Of a stretch of 64,000 bases of DNA, positions 63,611 through 64,000 are shown piece by piece (position 1 is the stretch's first letter; each line of letters begins with the position of its first letter). Source of the stretch: Aquimarina longa SW024 (lineage in GTDB: Bacteria > Bacteroidota > Bacteroidia > Flavobacteriales > Flavobacteriaceae); NCBI RefSeq assembly GCF_001401755.1, contig NZ_KQ474106.1, positions 1,916 to 65,915 of the forward strand. The letters are read 5' to 3'. Under the pieces are notes generated by a model, which worked only from the letters and a program-made list of their open reading frames with translations, was not told the DNA's origin and did no database searches. The position numbers were made by a program, and so were the translations under genes.

Positions 63611-63642
63611 CAAAAGTATGACCAGTCGTCTACCTAAACAAA
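63611..63642 (-). promoter_or_regulatory. tetR promoter with operator copy 4 in its spacer
   Basis: On the minus strand TTTG (63642-63639), a 20-base spacer, then TACTTTTG (63618-63611), an exact match to the Bacteroidetes -33 TTTG / -7 TAnnTTTG promoter. The start codon is at 63591. The operator TGACCAGTCG (63619-63628) fills the spacer next to the -7 box, so bound TetR would block polymerase. Confidence 0.75.
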
Positions 63643-64000
63643 TTTTTTAATGTTAAAGTTTTCTTTAAACTAAACTTACTCATAAAAAAACAAAAAAAAC
63701 ACACTGTTAGTCAGCACTCTTAACCTTAATTAGTATTTAAAAATATAAACCTGAATATTCTTTTCTTTTTTTAATACTAATTATAATTCTTGTAGTATAC
63801 ATCTTATTTTTTTCTTAGAGACTATCATTTTTTATATAAAAATTTATTTTGAAAAAAATATTTTATAGTTAAATCTGTTATGATATGATAGTATGTTCTA
63901 AAGGATCAGAAGCACAAAATTATTAAATGAATTGTTTAACTGAATATTAATAAAAAGTTAAAAAAATAAAAGAAAAATAAGAAAATCTATGATATCAATT
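63643..64000. other. Terminal stretch without recognisable features
   Basis: AT-rich, stops in all frames, no hairpin or promoter pair that I would defend. Confidence 0.6.

Noticed and set aside
1..64000. tRNA or rRNA genes
   Set aside because: No cloverleaf with TTCGANNC-type T-arm or rRNA-like stretch was noticed on either strand; a covariance scan would be needed to exclude it fully.

Overview
The window is AT-rich (A-rich start regions, Bacteroidetes-type promoter elements of the form TAnnTTTG). It encodes families typical of marine Flavobacteriia: a Bacteroidetes type VI secretion system (subtype iii, with TssN, TssO and a DUF5458-type TssC), many lipoproteins, RHS cores of the 'DPxG' type, and a large NRPS. 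An Aquimarina-like flavobacterium is my best guess. This is an inference from gene content; there is no rRNA in the window to confirm it.

Positions 1-15,450 hold a tandem array of RHS C-terminal 'tip' cassettes on the + strand. Each carries a piece of the same RHS core (the piece starts at a different point each time), a different toxin-like C-terminus, one or two small immunity-like genes (often lipoproteins), a short recurrent boundary sequence and a hairpin terminator, after which the next core piece begins. Recognisable C-termini are GIY-YIG-like (2.4-3.6 kb), HxH type paired with DUF7710 (6 kb), JAMM/HxHP-like (7 kb), a frameshifted HExxxH peptidase (12 kb) and an M91/NleD-like HExxH peptidase (14 kb). 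Broken toxin tails (10.4-10.7 kb, one followed by an Imm27-like gene) and two decayed XRE regulators lie between them. None has an N-terminal delivery domain, so this looks like a reservoir of orphan modules, with the full-length gene outside the window.

Positions 15.6-20.1 kb carry a subtilisin-like lipoprotein protease, a small helical protein with a GC-rich branched inverted-repeat structure at its 3' end, and a cyclic-peptide-type ABC exporter. The exporter follows a 4,035-residue NRPS (20.2-32.3 kb, minus strand) with domains C-A-T-E-C-A-T-C-A-T-TD. By reading the specificity pockets I predict aromatic (epimerised to D), then Thr, then a possibly basic residue, released reductively as an aldehyde or alcohol. 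A hairpin repeat sharing an exact 24-nt stretch flanks the NRPS gene and its 1.4 kb upstream region. A 1.7 kb stretch without genes precedes the NRPS. At 34.0-36.2 kb two antibiotic-biosynthesis-monooxygenase-like small proteins flank a DJ-1/PfpI lipoprotein, followed by a small membrane protein.

Positions 36.3-39.0 kb (minus) form an rtcB-prfH-TPR operon, a likely RNA/ribosome repair module. Positions 40.0-53.2 kb contain the T6SS-iii cluster: clpV, tssB, tssC (+); tssD (-); an NlpC/P60 lipoprotein, tssG-like and tssN (-); tssE, tssF, a PKD-domain membrane protein, tssK and tssO (+). VgrG, PAAR and TssQ/R are not present. Positions 53.7-58.1 kb encode an ABC/HlyD/TolC export trio. Positions 58.2-63.6 kb (minus) encode a TetR regulator, an MMPL-type RND pump, a LolA-like periplasmic protein and an outer-membrane barrel. 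Four copies of a TGACCRGTCG operator lie around the regulator and pump genes, one of them inside the tetR promoter spacer. The last 370 bases show nothing recognisable.
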